Below the pieces are notes generated by a model. The model worked only from the letters and a program-made list of their open reading frames with translations, ran no database searches and was not told the DNA's origin. From Plotosus lineatus (Eukaryota; Chordata; Actinopteri; Siluriformes; Plotosidae): a stretch of 64,000 nt of DNA. A program made the position numbers and the translations under genes. Location of the stretch: assembly GCA_024760905.1 (NCBI GenBank), contig CM045733.1, forward strand, positions 34,773,501-34,837,500. Reading direction: 5' to 3'. Shown here piece after piece: positions 14,035 through 22,189 of this stretch. The first letter of the stretch is position 1, and each line of letters opens with the position of its first letter.

Positions 14035-16494
14035 CACTATGAATGCCAGCTTGGAAAGGCTCGTGGTGACTTCCCAAAAGGACACTGCTTCTCGGTGTGA
14101 TACCCGGGGGGTGGGGGAAGGAGATATACCCTGGGGAATATGCTTTTTTTTTGCCATACTGTACTAGAATTAAGTGCAATTGCGCATCCATTACAGTTGG
14201 TCGTGGCGCTCTCATTGTCACGTTATGCCGAATCAGATGATTCGCTGTGACGAGTCCCGAGTAAAAGGGAAAAAGCCGAAAGGAAGACAGACAGACAGAC
14301 AGATGTAGGGAAGAAGCACAGAGCAAATGATATGAACTGCAGTAAACACTATTTATGGTCGTGTGCGGGGCGTGAAATGTTTTTTTTTTTTGGTTCCCTC
14401 ATTTTTTTTGTTCCTAGAGGGGGCGTCACTGAAGATAATTGAGAATCACTGCACAAGGGGTTCTTGGAGTGTGGAGGAATACACGCTGAAGAATACGAGG
14501 CTAATCAGCCCGGAAGAGCCATTTCCCCAGCAGAGCTTGTAAATCAAAATTTTGCTCATTGGATGGGCATATTTTGGTGGGATCAAAGTCATGAAAAATT
14601 TGTTATAAGAGACACTCGTAAGTCAAGGTACCACTGTACTATGTTTTTTGTCAGGCAGCGGAACCTATAGAACATGGACGGGAAATGAGGAGAAAATGTG
14701 ACCATGGAACTGTTCAGTCATCATCCCCTAATCACATGGAGAAAACTAAACTCAAGGAACGTGCTCTGCCTTGACATTCATGTGCATCTTAGTATTTCGT
14801 GTGCAAACGTAAACACAGTGAACATAAGGACTGCAGTATATGCATTCTTAAGATAAAATTTATCTAATAGCTTAAGACCTAGTTCAGTCCTCATGCCTCA
14901 AAGGTGGGTAGCAGCAGGTTGGTGTTAGTTTGTTCAGTTCTCAGTGTGCCACAGACAAAAAGAAAAAACAAACAAGAAAAAAATGTATGAAGAATGTATT
15001 AGGAAGTTAAAAGAAAATGCACAAAGTGGAAAGCAACCAGTGTTCATTTTGTTATTTGTAGTGTCCTTTAACTGAAAATTATTTTGAACCAACTTCAGTA
15101 CATTGATGTGGAACGACTCTAGTTTCAACAACACTCATGCAACCTGCACGGCACAGGTGTCCACACAAACACCAAGACATTCAAAAGCTGTCAACAAGTT
15201 TGAATGGAAAAGGTAAAGTAAGGAAATCTATTTAAAAAACAAACAAAAAACTCAAATATGCACCTTAGTCCTCAACCTAAATTTTAATAAATTACTTTAC
15301 AGACCAAGGCCCAATACAACAATTTATTTAGAATTAGTTAGTTTCATCTATATTTAATTCATAGTGCAAGCAGGTCTTAGAAGCAGTCCAGAACACAGAC
15401 ACATTGGGTCTACACACACACACACACACACCACCCATAAAAGCATGGAGAGAATATACACATTACACACAGAAATGCAAGAGCTGAACTCAGGTCATTC
15501 TTACTGTGAGGCAGGCATGCAAGGTACTAAACCACCAAGCCACCCAGAAATAATAATAATAATAATTTATCATTATTATAATAATTATAATAATACCACA
15601 TAATCAATAATAAGTTATTTGATTGAAGGATGTGTTGTTACCCTGAATGTCTGACATATTTTTGAAGTAATTATTTAAAAGTTGGGGTAATTTTGCAAAA
15701 ATATTACACTCCTGATTACAGTATATGGAAACATTTAGGGTGCCATTATTCTGCCTGAATCAAAAGTGAATATGTTTGGATGTTGACCTGAAACAGCTTG
15801 CAGTGCAGTATACAGAAACATTACAATCTCACATTCAGCACCACTTCATTTCATTAAACATGCAATCAATAAAAGCATGGGGACTTCAGCAAAATTCAAC
15901 AACAACAAAAATCAAATACATAACTGTGTTTATTAACTAAACACTTTTTAGTAAACACGTTTACTAAATGAACACCTTTAGTTTTATCTAAAGAAGAATA
16001 TGTTGACTTTTATGTTGTAATTTTATATCCTGAATGAGAGACGTCTCTCAGTGTTCAACAGACTCGCACACCCATCATGCACATCTCCTTCCCATGATTA
16101 AAAGCTGAAGATGTAAATCGATGGACAGTATATCTGTAAGAACGATATTTAATGGTAAAGGTTCATGCAGCACATTGAATCATTTGGCAGGGACATTGAA
16201 TAATACAAGATTCAGTCTTCAATGAAATAACGGTTAGCTTTGACAGTACATTCTCCAGATCACCAAGGGAAGTGTGCGACCTCAACACCCGTCAGACCAC
16301 GCACGTTTCAAATCAAACAATAACAACAATAATAATTCATAAAATTCACCTTGCCGGATACCACGTCGCAACGTGCAGCCTAAACCCGCCTGCTGGGTTC
16401 CACTGAATATTTTGTGTTTTAAATGATTGCCGATAACACAGTGAAGGGAGCTGCACGCCGTCCTGACAGACTCCATCACACAGAGCAGCGCCAT
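1042..16494 (-). CDS. mrps18a: mrps18a, mitochondrial ribosomal protein S18A (mL66), five exons, 3' end outside window
   Basis: This is a bS18-family structural protein of the mitochondrial ribosome. Exons on the minus strand are 16494-16350, 13584-13553, 13473-13369, 4674-4551 and 1117-1042 (145, 32, 105, 124 and 76 bp). All introns are GT-AG and the joined phases stay open for 160 codons plus two bases. Recognisable stretches are [80 protein letters not shown] and [13 protein letters not shown], which match vertebrate MRPS18A as I remember it. The N-terminus is a Cys/Arg-containing, mostly non-acidic stretch fitting a mitochondrial presequence. The human protein is about 196 residues, so roughly 36-47 C-terminal residues are missing. 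They should sit in an exon left of position 1, because none is visible in 1-1041. Introns 3 (8.7 kb) and 4 (3.4 kb) are swollen by transposons. Identity is strong; the exact start codon is an inference. Confidence 0.93.
1118..2136. other. mrps18a intron 4 (part), possible diverged tandem duplication
   Basis: Two related segments near 1357-1500 and 1541-1690 share an order of similar words (TATGTAAT, CTCTGTC..TTTGTCA, ACATAATC, GATGATT). This suggests an old direct duplication of about 180 bp. The rest, including the open stretch at 1888-2136, shows nothing I recognise. Confidence 0.35.
2137..2671 (-). mobile_element. Tc1-like transposon fragment (5' half plus terminal repeat)
   Basis: This stretch is closely similar to the right half of the Tc1 element at 19588-21118. 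It has the transposase start (GKT-type N-terminus and helix-turn-helix region, with small deletions) and a terminal repeat ending TTTTTTGAGGACTAG at 2671 next to TA. The 3' half of the transposase is absent. Confidence 0.85.
2690..2804 (+). mobile_element. Right end of a Tigger-like element (family T-B)
   Basis: It matches the last 115 bp of the element at 9223-10704: CTAAACTCAAAATTTGAC, an A-rich run, then GGGAGCGTCT before a TA. It abuts the hAT-like fragment on its right. Confidence 0.7.
2805..3090 (+). mobile_element. Right end of the hAT-like element family
   Basis: It matches 5605-5940 of the longer copy: TAGATTCAGAAGATGCACAT, the GAGGCGGGACGTACC block, and a terminus reading CAATGACATCCCTA. 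The junction with the T-B fragment falls at a TA, as if T-B had inserted into this hAT copy. Confidence 0.75.
3085..3265 (-). mobile_element. Tigger-like MITE (family T-C)
   Basis: Read on the minus strand it starts with a GATCCCTCACTTTC terminus. It is similar throughout to 50188-50400, including the AATATCAAT-AATACATATTC region. It ends close to the hAT-like fragment. Confidence 0.65.
3269..3431. repeat. Composite microsatellite (CT)n(TA)n(CATA)n(TA)n(CA)n
   Basis: Consecutive simple arrays of five motif types lie between two Tigger-like elements. The CA block is the longest at about 58 bp. Confidence 0.97.
3432..4182 (+). mobile_element. Tigger/pogo-like non-autonomous element with transposase remnant
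   Basis: The ends are inverted: the left begins GGTACCTCACCTTACGAA and the right ends TTGTAAAGTGAGGTACCACTG beside TA. A short degenerate stretch near 3900-4010 reads like the N-terminal helix-turn-helix of Tigger/CENP-B-type transposases (RLSDIAKEY, then [10 protein letters not shown]). TA target and termini fit TcMar-Tigger. The rest is non-coding. Confidence 0.7.
4183..4550. other. mrps18a intron 4 (right part), nothing recognised
   Basis: AT-rich unique sequence between the Tigger-like element and the exon 4 donor. Confidence 0.6.
4551..4674 (-). CDS. mrps18a: mrps18a exon 4
   Basis: The 124-bp exon has acceptor AAATCCACAG and donor GTCTGT. It encodes [32 protein letters not shown] and ICVQMAHRA, plus one base of a Gly codon. 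This is the most conserved part of the family, covering the LSQF..PxGGML..RITGLC..EHRKI..C..MAHRAG pattern. It starts in phase 0, matching the end of exon 3. Confidence 0.95.
4839..5940. mobile_element. hAT-like non-autonomous transposon with target duplication
   Basis: The left end TACGGGTGTCATTGA and the inverted right end TAGGGATGTCATTGA agree at 13 of 15 bases. Flanks are ATTAAAAT (4831-4838) and ATTAAAAG (5941-5948), a 7/8 match as expected for the 8-bp hAT target duplication. The interior carries a large inverted repeat (about 5190-5290 against 5510-5608) and a direct duplication of the GAGGCGGGACG block. No transposase is recognisable. It lies in mrps18a intron 3. Confidence 0.8.
6085..6556 (+). 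mobile_element. Tigger-like T-B copy, 5' truncated, with TA/CA microsatellite
   Basis: It aligns with 10310-10690 of the long T-B copy (GCAGATAGTTAA, CATCCATGCTAGTAGGCTTA, ACGTCAGCGTACTACG). A (TA)n(CA)n array at 6271-6326 and an A-rich tract at 6428-6540 are expanded within it. The last terminal bases are missing. Confidence 0.75.
6560..7330 (+). pseudogene. Tc1-like transposase pseudogene (second Tc1 lineage)
   Basis: From an ATG at 6695 the sequence encodes [27 protein letters not shown] and HNIIQRF, the paired-type helix-turn-helix of Tc1 transposases, then an ILDARDL linker. After about 7080 the homology moves to another frame ([15 protein letters not shown], then [11 protein letters not shown]), with stops. 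The catalytic C-terminus is lost. This lineage differs from the 19588 element. Confidence 0.8.
7530..7883 (+). mobile_element. 5'-truncated RTE-type LINE (family R), 3' end
   Basis: It encodes the C-terminal part of the LINE polyprotein ([46 protein letters not shown]) with one stop near 7616. The 3' end is the family-specific GAAGGGAACGGCC module and a (GAA)n tail. Confidence 0.88.
7884..8329. other. mrps18a intron 3, nothing recognised
   Basis: Unique AT-rich sequence with no open exon-like segment or repeat I could name. Confidence 0.5.
8330..8452 (+). repeat. LINE2-type 3' tail (SINE or LINE fragment)
   Basis: The segment GTGTAAAGCTACTTTGTGAC followed by AATGTCAGTTG and GCGTTATACAAATAAAACTG is the characteristic 3' end shared by fish L2-type LINEs and their SINEs, recognised from memory. 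Confidence 0.65.
8935..9049 (-). other. Candidate cryptic exon inside mrps18a intron 3
   Basis: On the minus strand, ATATTACAG precedes and GTAAAT follows a 115-bp segment. One frame is open throughout, containing [18 protein letters not shown] followed by [18 protein letters not shown] and ending in phase 0. Read in the phase of exon 3 it stops at once (GTG TGA), so inclusion would truncate mrps18a. As an alternative first exon it would join exon 4 in frame. I do not recognise the protein, and a chance ORF is possible. Confidence 0.3.
9223..10704 (+). mobile_element. Tigger-like element T-B, longest copy
   Basis: The left terminus CAGATGCTCCTCGACTTACG and the inverted right terminus CAGACGCTCCCCGACTTACG match at 18 of 20 bases. 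Both are flanked by TA (9221-9222 and 10705-10706). A family B SINE (9350-9756) lies inside. No transposase is legible. Related fragments lie at 2690-2804 and 6085-6556. Confidence 0.8.
9350..9756 (-). repeat. tRNA-derived SINE, family B head with a distinct tail
   Basis: The minus strand reads GGCGGCACGGTGGCGTAGTG, TTAGCACGTCCGCCTCACAG and GGTTCGATTCCCGG, giving clear A and B boxes. The body (TGTGTGGAGTTTGCATGTTC, CGGGTTTCCTCCGGGTGC) is standard. The 3' part (about 9350-9540) is unlike the GAATGA tail of other family B copies. Confidence 0.8.
10705..12447. other. mrps18a intron 3, no feature recognised
   Basis: Unique AT-rich sequence. A 67-codon open frame at 11074-11277 has no recognisable motif and no convincing splice context, so I do not call it. 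Confidence 0.5.
12448..12840 (+). repeat. SINE-like repeat (family E) with TG microsatellite
   Basis: A B-box-like GGGTCGAATCC lies near the start, followed by a GC-rich body (GGGGCAGATGGCGCTTTCCC). The end, GGGCATTGGATACAACTAAA then TTAGAGAAAAAAATGGAAGA, resembles fish SINE tails. A (TG)n array at 12704-12744 interrupts it. Confidence 0.5.
12983..13355 (+). repeat. Family A SINE inserted at the mrps18a exon 3 donor
   Basis: The head is GGCAGTGGTGGCCTGGTGGG with B box GGTTCAAGTCCC. The middle is AAAAGAACCATTGCTGACTT, and the 3' part (GATTCGCTGTGGCAACTCCT then GAAGGGAACAGCCGAAAGG) is shared with the RTE-type LINE. A perfect 16-bp target duplication, TTCCCAAGCTTACTGT, sits at 12967-12982 and 13356-13371. 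Confidence 0.92.
13369..13473 (-). CDS. mrps18a: mrps18a exon 3
   Basis: The exon follows a TTTATTTGTAG acceptor and encodes 35 codons, from [14 protein letters not shown] through [16 protein letters not shown], ending in phase 0 at a GTAAGC donor. The CP-x-x-RWNL core is a family signature. The second position of what I remember as CPIC in human is Tyr here (CPIY). A SINE inserted directly beyond the donor, and its target duplication overlaps the last three exon bases (13369-13371). Confidence 0.93.
13553..13584 (-). CDS. mrps18a: mrps18a exon 2, 32-bp microexon
   Basis: A pyrimidine run ending in TTTTTCCAG precedes 32 bp that finish the Val codon and encode [11 protein letters not shown] strong GTGAGT donor follows. 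It joins the G left over from exon 1 to the first full codon of exon 3 (Ile). Human MRPS18A has a closely similar VVE..EGKTT segment at this point. It is too short for ORF callers. Intron 2, between it and exon 3, is only 79 bp. Confidence 0.9.
13675..14636 (+). mobile_element. Tigger-like element T-A
   Basis: The left end CAGTGGCACCTTAACTTACG and the inverted right end CAGTGGTACCTTGACTTACG agree closely, and TA follows at 14637-14638. The interior has a TAA-rich region (13879-13915), a TG microsatellite at 14003-14027 and a SINE tail fragment (14226-14303). No coding region. It lies in mrps18a intron 1. Confidence 0.8.
14226..14303 (+). repeat. Family A SINE, 3' end only
   Basis: GATGATTCGCTGTGACGAGT, CCCGAGTAAAAGGGAAAAAG, CCGAAAGGAAGA and (CAGA)n match the end of the intact copies at 53984-54342 and 60315-60670. 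It is nested in T-A. Confidence 0.8.
14637..16349. other. mrps18a intron 1, mostly featureless, with one SINE remnant
   Basis: A decayed minus-strand family B head lies at 15393-15547 (CTCACAGTAAGAATGACCTG on the minus strand), followed by (TAA)n. It contains a CA microsatellite at 15412-15432. Nothing else was recognised. Confidence 0.5.
16350..16494 (-). CDS. mrps18a: mrps18a exon 1 (start codon and mitochondrial presequence)
   Basis: The exon begins at an ATG (16494-16492) and encodes [18 protein letters not shown], then about 30 further residues with several Arg/Lys and one acidic residue, ending RRGIRQ. It stops at a GTGAAT donor (16349 downward) after one base of a split codon, which is completed by TG from exon 2 to give Val. 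This composition is typical of a mitochondrial import signal. The sequence is poorly conserved, so assignment rests on position, phase and junction with the conserved [10 protein letters not shown] segment. Confidence 0.85.
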
Positions 16495-16660
16495 GCTTCA
16501 CACGAGACTCACTTCCTGTTACACCCCCCCCACTACTGTTACGCATTTCCGCTTCGCGAAAGGGGGCGTGGTTATTGTGAAATTCCCAACCCCGCCCACC
16601 ACAAGCTCTGATTTTTCTCATCTTTCTCTTTCTTTCTCTTTTGATCTGTCAAACAGTTTT
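16495..16660 (-). promoter_or_regulatory. Probable mrps18a promoter
   Basis: Immediately upstream of the ATG, on the minus strand, is CAGGAAGTGAG, an ETS/NRF-2-type site common in mitochondrial ribosomal protein promoters. Further out are GC-box-like sequences: the plus strand has GGGGGCGTGG at about 16563 and CCCCGCCCA near 16591. The block has more CpG than its surroundings and no TATA box is evident. It is bounded by a LINE insertion at 16690, so the unique upstream region is less than 200 bp. Inference from motifs and position. Confidence 0.5.
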
Positions 16661-16689
16661 AAAAAAAAAACCAAGTTGTTGTTTTTCCC

Positions 16690-17222
16690 ATACTTCTTCT
16701 TCTTCTTCTTCTTCTTCTTTTCCTTTTGGCTTTTCCCTTCAGGGGTCGCCACAGCGAATCATCTGCCTCCATCTCACCCTATCCTCTGCATCTTCTTCTC
16801 TTACACTAACTACCTTCATGCCCTCCTTCCCCACATCCATGAATCGTCTCTTTGGTCTTCCTCTGGGCCTTCTGCCTGGTAGTTCCAACCTCAGCATCCT
16901 ACCAATATACTCACTATCCCCAATCTGGACATGTCCAAACCGTCTCAATCTGGCCTGTCTGACTTTGTCTCCAAAACCTCTTACATGTGCTGTCCCTCTG
17001 ATGTACTCATTCCTGATCCTATCCATCCTCGTTACTCCCAAAGAGAACCTCAACATTTTCATCTCTGCTACCTCCAGCTCTGCCTCCTGTCTTTTCCCCA
17101 GGGCCACTGTTTCTAAACCATACAACACCGCTGGCCTCATCACTGTCTTGTACACTTTTCCTTTCATTCTTGCCGATACTTTCCTATCATACATCACATC
17201 GGACCCTTTTCTCCAAACACCA
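16690..17222 (-). mobile_element. RTE-type LINE (family R), 5' truncated, in front of mrps18a
   Basis: The minus strand encodes [64 protein letters not shown] and LELPGRRPRGRPKRRFMDV, ending MIRCGDP: an intact C-terminal ORF segment. The 3' tail is (GAA)n. TTGTTTTTCCC flanks it at 16679-16689 and 17223-17233, an 11-bp target duplication. Confidence 0.92.
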
Positions 17223-17245
17223 TTGTTTTTCCCCAGATATAGTTT

Positions 17246-17501
17246 TTTATAAGTTAGCTTGAGATGGTTTGGACATGTCCAGAGGAGGGATAGTGCGTAC
17301 AGTATATTGGTAGTAGGATGTTCAGGTTGGAATTACCAGGCAGAAGGCCTAGAGGAAGACCAAAGAGGAGATTTATGGATGTGGTGAAAGAGGACATAAA
17401 GGTTGTTGGTGTAAGAGAAGAAGATGCAGGGGATAGGGTGAGATGGAAGCAGATGATTCGCTGTGGCAACCCCTGAAGGGAAAAGCCGAAAGGAAAAGAA
17501 G
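17246..17501 (+). mobile_element. RTE-type LINE (family R), short 3' copy
   Basis: It encodes the last segment only ([12 protein letters not shown], a shift, then LPGRRPRGRPKRRFMDVVKE and MIRCGNP). The 3' module and GAAGG tail are present. GATATAGTTT flanks both sides (17236-17245, 17502-17511). It lies opposite in strand to its neighbour. Confidence 0.88.
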
Positions 17502-17631
17502 GATATAGTTTCACATAAGTAACTATTTGTTTCATCATTGCTTTAGTTTTCTTCCTGCTAAAATAGCATTTATTTATTACTTCATATAGGTTTTTAATCT
17601 AGCAATATTTTAAACTATGACATTATGACTG

Positions 17632-17986
17632 AGACAGCGGTAGCCTGGTGGTAAAAGGCACTGGATCATTGATCCTAAGATTGGGGGTTCAAGCTCCACT
17701 ATCAACGGGTTGTCACTGTTCTCCCAGTGCAGCTAAATGGGTTATCAAAGGCCAGCCATGTCTCTCACTGTCTATGGTGTGAGGCTGTAAAAGAACCATT
17801 GCTGACTTTCGTCAAGAGTAGGCTGTATAGCCGTCAGCATGTTTCTGCCCTGTAATGGCCTGGCAAGATATCCAGGGTGTACTCTGCCCTCGCCTGGAGT
17901 CGTCTGGGATGGGCGCCAACCTCCTTGAGACCCCAATTAGGATTAAGCGGTTCAGATACTGAATGAAGGAATGAATGAATGAATGA
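17632..17986 (+). repeat. Family A SINE with GAATGA tail
   Basis: The head (AGCGGTAGCCTGGTGGTAAA, GGGGGTTCAAGCTCC), body and 3' module (TGTAATGGCCTGGCAAG to CAGATACTGAATG) are present. Flanks ACATTATGACTG and ACATTATAACTG (17620-17631, 17987-17998) match at 11 of 12. Confidence 0.9.
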
Positions 17987-18287
17987 ACATTATAACTGGC
18001 AATTTAACCATGAATCATATGCTTACAGTTATTTTGCTTCAAAATCGGTAAATCCCTCTTAAATAAGTGATATTGAGCACTATATTTTGATTGGAGTTGT
18101 AGAAATTCAAATTAAGCATACAGTGTAAACGTTCCTACACAAGTTACACGACACATCTTTATAACTCACATTTCCTCACTTCTGAGAACAAATAGATGGA
18201 TGGATGAAATTTGTATTGACAACATGTTACTTTATATTAATACAGAGATGCATAGTATGTGTCGGAAGATAAAATAGTGGACAAAGT

Positions 18288-18630
18288 TCATTCAGCATCA
18301 TTTTCTGTAACCGCTTCATCCTAATTAGGGTCACAGGGAGGCTGGTGCCCATCCCAGCCAACTCAGGCCGAGGGCAGAGTACACCCTGGACAGCTCGCCA
18401 GGCCATCGCAGGGCGGAAACACGCTGACGGCTTTGCAGCCTACTCTTGTCGAAAGTCAATAATGGTTCTTTTACATGCCTCACACCATAGACAGTGAGAG
18501 ACATGGCTGGCCTTTGATAACCCAGTTAGCTGCACTGCGGGGGGGGGCAGTGACAACCTTGTGGAGAGTGGGACTAGAAACCCCAACTTTTGGATCAGCA
18601 ATCCGGCGCCTTATACCACTAGACCACCAC
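18288..18630 (-). repeat. Family A SINE with GAATGA-type tail
   Basis: Inverted copy. The head lies at the right (CTAGTGGTATAAGGCGCCGG on the minus strand) and the tail at the left. TAGTGGACAAAGT flanks both ends (18275-18287, 18631-18643), a perfect 13-bp duplication. Confidence 0.92.
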
Positions 18631-18856
18631 TAGTGGACAAAGTATTCACTTATTTGTTACATATTTGAAAAGAAAAAACTAATATTTGTTAATATGCTTA
18701 ATAAATGCTAATTGTATCAGATGTTTACATCCATAAATAATATTTATTTCTGTATAGTTTTCCCCTTCTCTAATTAATTTGAAGCAAAAATCCTTGCATA
18801 GAAACAGACAGCCAATCAGGTGTAATATGCTCAAATTTAAATGTTACTGTTTTTTT

Positions 18857-19152
18857 GTGGCCTGATGGTATGGTGCTGGATTACTGATCCCAAGGTCAAG
18901 GGTTCAAGCCCCACTCTCAATGGGTTGTCACTGCTTTCTCCCAAGTGCAGCTAGCTGGGCTGCAAAAGAACCACTGCTGACTTTCATCAAGAGTAGGCTG
19001 CATAGCTATCAGCGTGCTTCTGCTATGCGATGGCTTGGTGAGCTGTACAGGGTGCATTCTGGTCTTGCCCAGAGTTGGCTGAGATGGGTGCCAGCCTCCC
19101 TGCAACCCTAATTATTATGAAGAGGTTCAGAAAATGAATGAATGGATGAATG
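18857..19152 (+). repeat. Family A SINE, internally deleted
   Basis: It has the head with B box GGGTTCAAGCCCC and the GAATGA tail, but lacks about 60 bp of the middle (the ACTGGGTTATCAAAGGCC region). No clear flanking duplication. Confidence 0.85.
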
Positions 19153-19587
19153 TTTGTTGCAGCTATAGAATTTTGTCTAAAGTTCTGCAAAAAGTCATTA
19201 TAATACATGTTAATTGTAGAGATGTTTCTTTTGAAACAATGTGTATACCAGAAAAAGTAGTTTGAACGCAAAAATATACCTAAAAACAGTTAAGTTTAAT
19301 TACAAAGTAAATGTACTTCTTCAGGTTCTACCTCTGCAATTGTCTAACTAATCCATACCAAGGTTTTTGATTATACCACAACAAAGTTCTCACATTTTTA
19401 ATCCAATAGTTATAGAGACATAGTTTATCATGGTATTTTACCCTTTCTATCCTGATGAATAACACATAAATTCATACTAGGAACTAAAACCAGGTCTATG
19501 TCTCTAGGTTTCATCCACACAAAGACCAGTTACCTACTTCTTGGTACAAGGGATCTCTCTCTCTCTCTACATATATATGTATATATA

Positions 19588-21117
19588 CTAGTTCTTCTAA
19601 AAAAAATAAGCATATTGTGATAAAGTTCATTATTTTCTGTAATGCACTGATAAACATTAGACTTTCATATATTTTAGATTCATTACATTTTAATATTGAT
19701 AATTTTGGCAAAAAAGTAAAGCAAAACCAAAAATCCCTATCTTAAAAAATTAGCATATTTCACCCGACCAATTTAAAAAAACCCTGTTTTTCAAATACAA
19801 AAAAAAGTCAACCTTCAAATAATTATGTTCAGTTATGCACTCAATACTTGGTCGGGAATCCTTTTGCAGAAATGACTGCTTCAATGCGGCGTGGCATGGA
19901 GGCAATCAGCCTGTGGCACTGCTGAGGTGTTATGGAGGCCCAGGATGCTTCGATAGCGGCCTTAAGCTCATCCACAGTGTTGGGTCTGGTGTCTCTCAAC
20001 TTTCTCTTCACAATATCCCACAGATTCTCTATGGGGTTCAGGTCAGAAGAGTTGGCAGGCCAATTGAGAACAGTAATACCATGGTCAGTAAACCATTTAG
20101 CAGTGGTTTTGGCACTGTGAGCAGGTGCCAGGTTGTGCTGAAAAATGAAATCTTCATCTCCATAAAGCTTTTCAGCAGATGGAAGCATGAAGTGCTCCAA
20201 AATATCCTGATAGTTAGCTGCATTGACCCCGCCCTTGATAAAACACAGTGGACCAACACCAGCAGCTGACATGGCACCCCAGACCATCACTGACTGTGGG
20301 TACTTGACACTGGACTTCAGGCATTTTGGTATTTCCTTCTCCCCAGTCTTCCTCCAGACTCTGGCACCTTGATTGCCGAATGACATGCAAAATTAGCTTT
20401 CATCCGAAAAAAGTACTTTGGACCACTGAGCAACAGTCCAGTGTTGCTTCTCTGTAGCCCAGGTCAGGCGCTTCTGCCGCTGTTTCTGGTTCAAAAGTGG
20501 CTTGACCTGGAGAACGCAGCACCTGTAGCCCAGTCCATTGCTTCCACAGGTCCCCCAAGGTCTGTAATCGGCCCTTCTCCACAATCTTCCTCAGGGTCCG
20601 GTCACCTCTTCTGGTTGTGCAATGTTTTCTGCCACACTTTTTCCTTCCCACAGACGTCCCACTGAGGTGCCTTGATACAGCAATCTGGGAACAGCCTATT
20701 CGCTCAGAGATTTCTTTCTGTGTCTTACCCTCTTGCTTGAGGGTGTCAATGATGGCCTTCTGGACAGCAGTCAGGTCGGCAGTCTTACCCATGACTGCGG
20801 TTTTGAGGAATGAACCAGGCTGGGAGTTTTTAAAAGCCTCAGGAATCTTTTGCAGGTGTTTCGAGTTAATTGGTTGATTCAGATGATTAGGTTAATAGCT
20901 CGTTGAGACTACCTTTTCATGATATGCTAATATTTTGAGATAGGAATTTTGGGTTTTCATGAGCTGTATGCCAAAATCATAAGTATTAAAACAATCAAAG
21001 ACCTGAAATATTTCAGTTGGTGTGCAATGAATCTAAAATATATGAAAGTTTAATTTTTATCAGTACATTACAGAAAATAATGAACTTTATCACAATATGC
21101 TAATTTTTTGAGGACTA

Positions 21118-21118
<1 letters not shown>
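19588..21118 (-). mobile_element. Tc1-like DNA transposon with both terminal repeats
   Basis: Inverted termini of roughly 170-200 bp begin CTAGTTCTTCT and, inverted, CTAGTCCTCAAAAAATTAGC. Both share GCATATTGTGATAAAGTTCA. TA flanks each end (19586-19587, 21119-21120). An inner repeat of the TTAGCATAT motif gives the IR/DR arrangement known in fish Tc1 elements. The termini resemble a Tc1 lineage I know from frogs, fishes and lampreys. Confidence 0.93.
19841..20792 (-). pseudogene. Tc1 transposase, broken by deletion, frameshift and stop
   Basis: The N-terminus [34 protein letters not shown] and the [14 protein letters not shown] region are the paired helix-turn-helix. The catalytic part follows: LFSDES, VMVWGAMSAAGVGPL, FQHNLAPAHSA (Asn at what is normally Asp) and SSDLNPIENLWDIVKRK with the final Glu of DD34E. 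Roughly 60-70 bp near 20536 are deleted with a frameshift. A TAA stop follows LFSDES near 20393. It cannot encode an active enzyme. Confidence 0.93.
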
Positions 21119-21159
<41 letters not shown>

Positions 21160-21168
21160 GTATATATA
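21119..21168. repeat. (TA)n microsatellite at Tc1 target site
   Basis: Alternating TA with minor GTA interruptions directly flanks the Tc1 right end. Tc1 elements insert at TA. Confidence 0.95.
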
Positions 21169-22189
21169 TCCTTATGACTAGCAAAGAAAACATAATAAAA
21201 ATATTTTCAGTCAATCATATAATGTCTGTTCTTAAAATTGAGGCTGGGTCAACAGACACGACAAGCATTTCCCATAACCTTTCTGTGGACAATTCAGGCA
21301 GCAGAACTAATTTAGTTAAGGCTTCTGTTATATGCTCAGTCTGTTATTTCTGTTGTATCCTTTAAGTATTTAGAAACTCTGTAAAATTACAATACTCCTT
21401 ATTCACTGGAAACAAATGTGGTGGTAACTTCCCACCACTTGTTGAGATGAGCATAGACTTCTGGGAACTAAGAAAGAACTCGGAGAAACCATCCACCCTG
21501 AAATTTTTATGCGGATAGACCATTGCCTATTTTTAAACGCGCTTACATTTTTTTTCATTGCCAAGTTTAAAGCCAGTAGCAGAACATACAGGAATAGTCA
21601 AAATAAGTAGCCTAAATGGATGGGTAGTCATGTCTTCAAAGAACAGTTTTACAAACATTGTAGGTATTTACATGACAAAGGTTATAGGAAGGTTATAGAG
21701 TAGCAATGAATTTTTTTGCTTTTGTCTTAATTTGCTCTATTATTGCCCATTTAGTGTATAATATATTGCACAAAATAAAGTCAAGTACTTAAAAAACAGA
21801 AATTAAGCTATGTTAAGTATTGCACCTACTCTATGACTCCTGTGAAAAACTAAGTACCCCCAAACCTAGGTAATTTTCCATTTAATGAGACATGGCACAA
21901 ATGATCATGGGACAGATGGATACATTAAAGTACATGATACTCACTGCATCTATGTTTATCACCCCAAACTACATGGATATTTTTTATGGTTTGATAAGAC
22001 CTCGGTAAAAATCTTGTGGCCACAGTCGTGATCCTTTGAAGGCACATATATGAATTTCTCTTAGTGTTAGTGTTTCATATTAACATCATTGTGAAGCACG
22101 GTGATGATAGCATACCATGTGGCTGCTTCGCTACAGGTCACACTGTACCTTTTTCTGAAAGTATTCAGTGAAATAAATTTTGTTTCATT
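21169..22189. other. Unique intergenic sequence, nothing recognised
   Basis: AT-rich, no repeat head, LINE motif or exon-like segment found. Confidence 0.5.

Noticed and set aside
16739..17197. Host gene encoding a basic RGRPKRR protein
   Set aside because: Identical in kind to the many family R LINE 3' ends in this window, with (GAA)n tail and target duplication. Opposite-strand ORFs such as 16641-17252 and 51797-52438 are antisense shadows.
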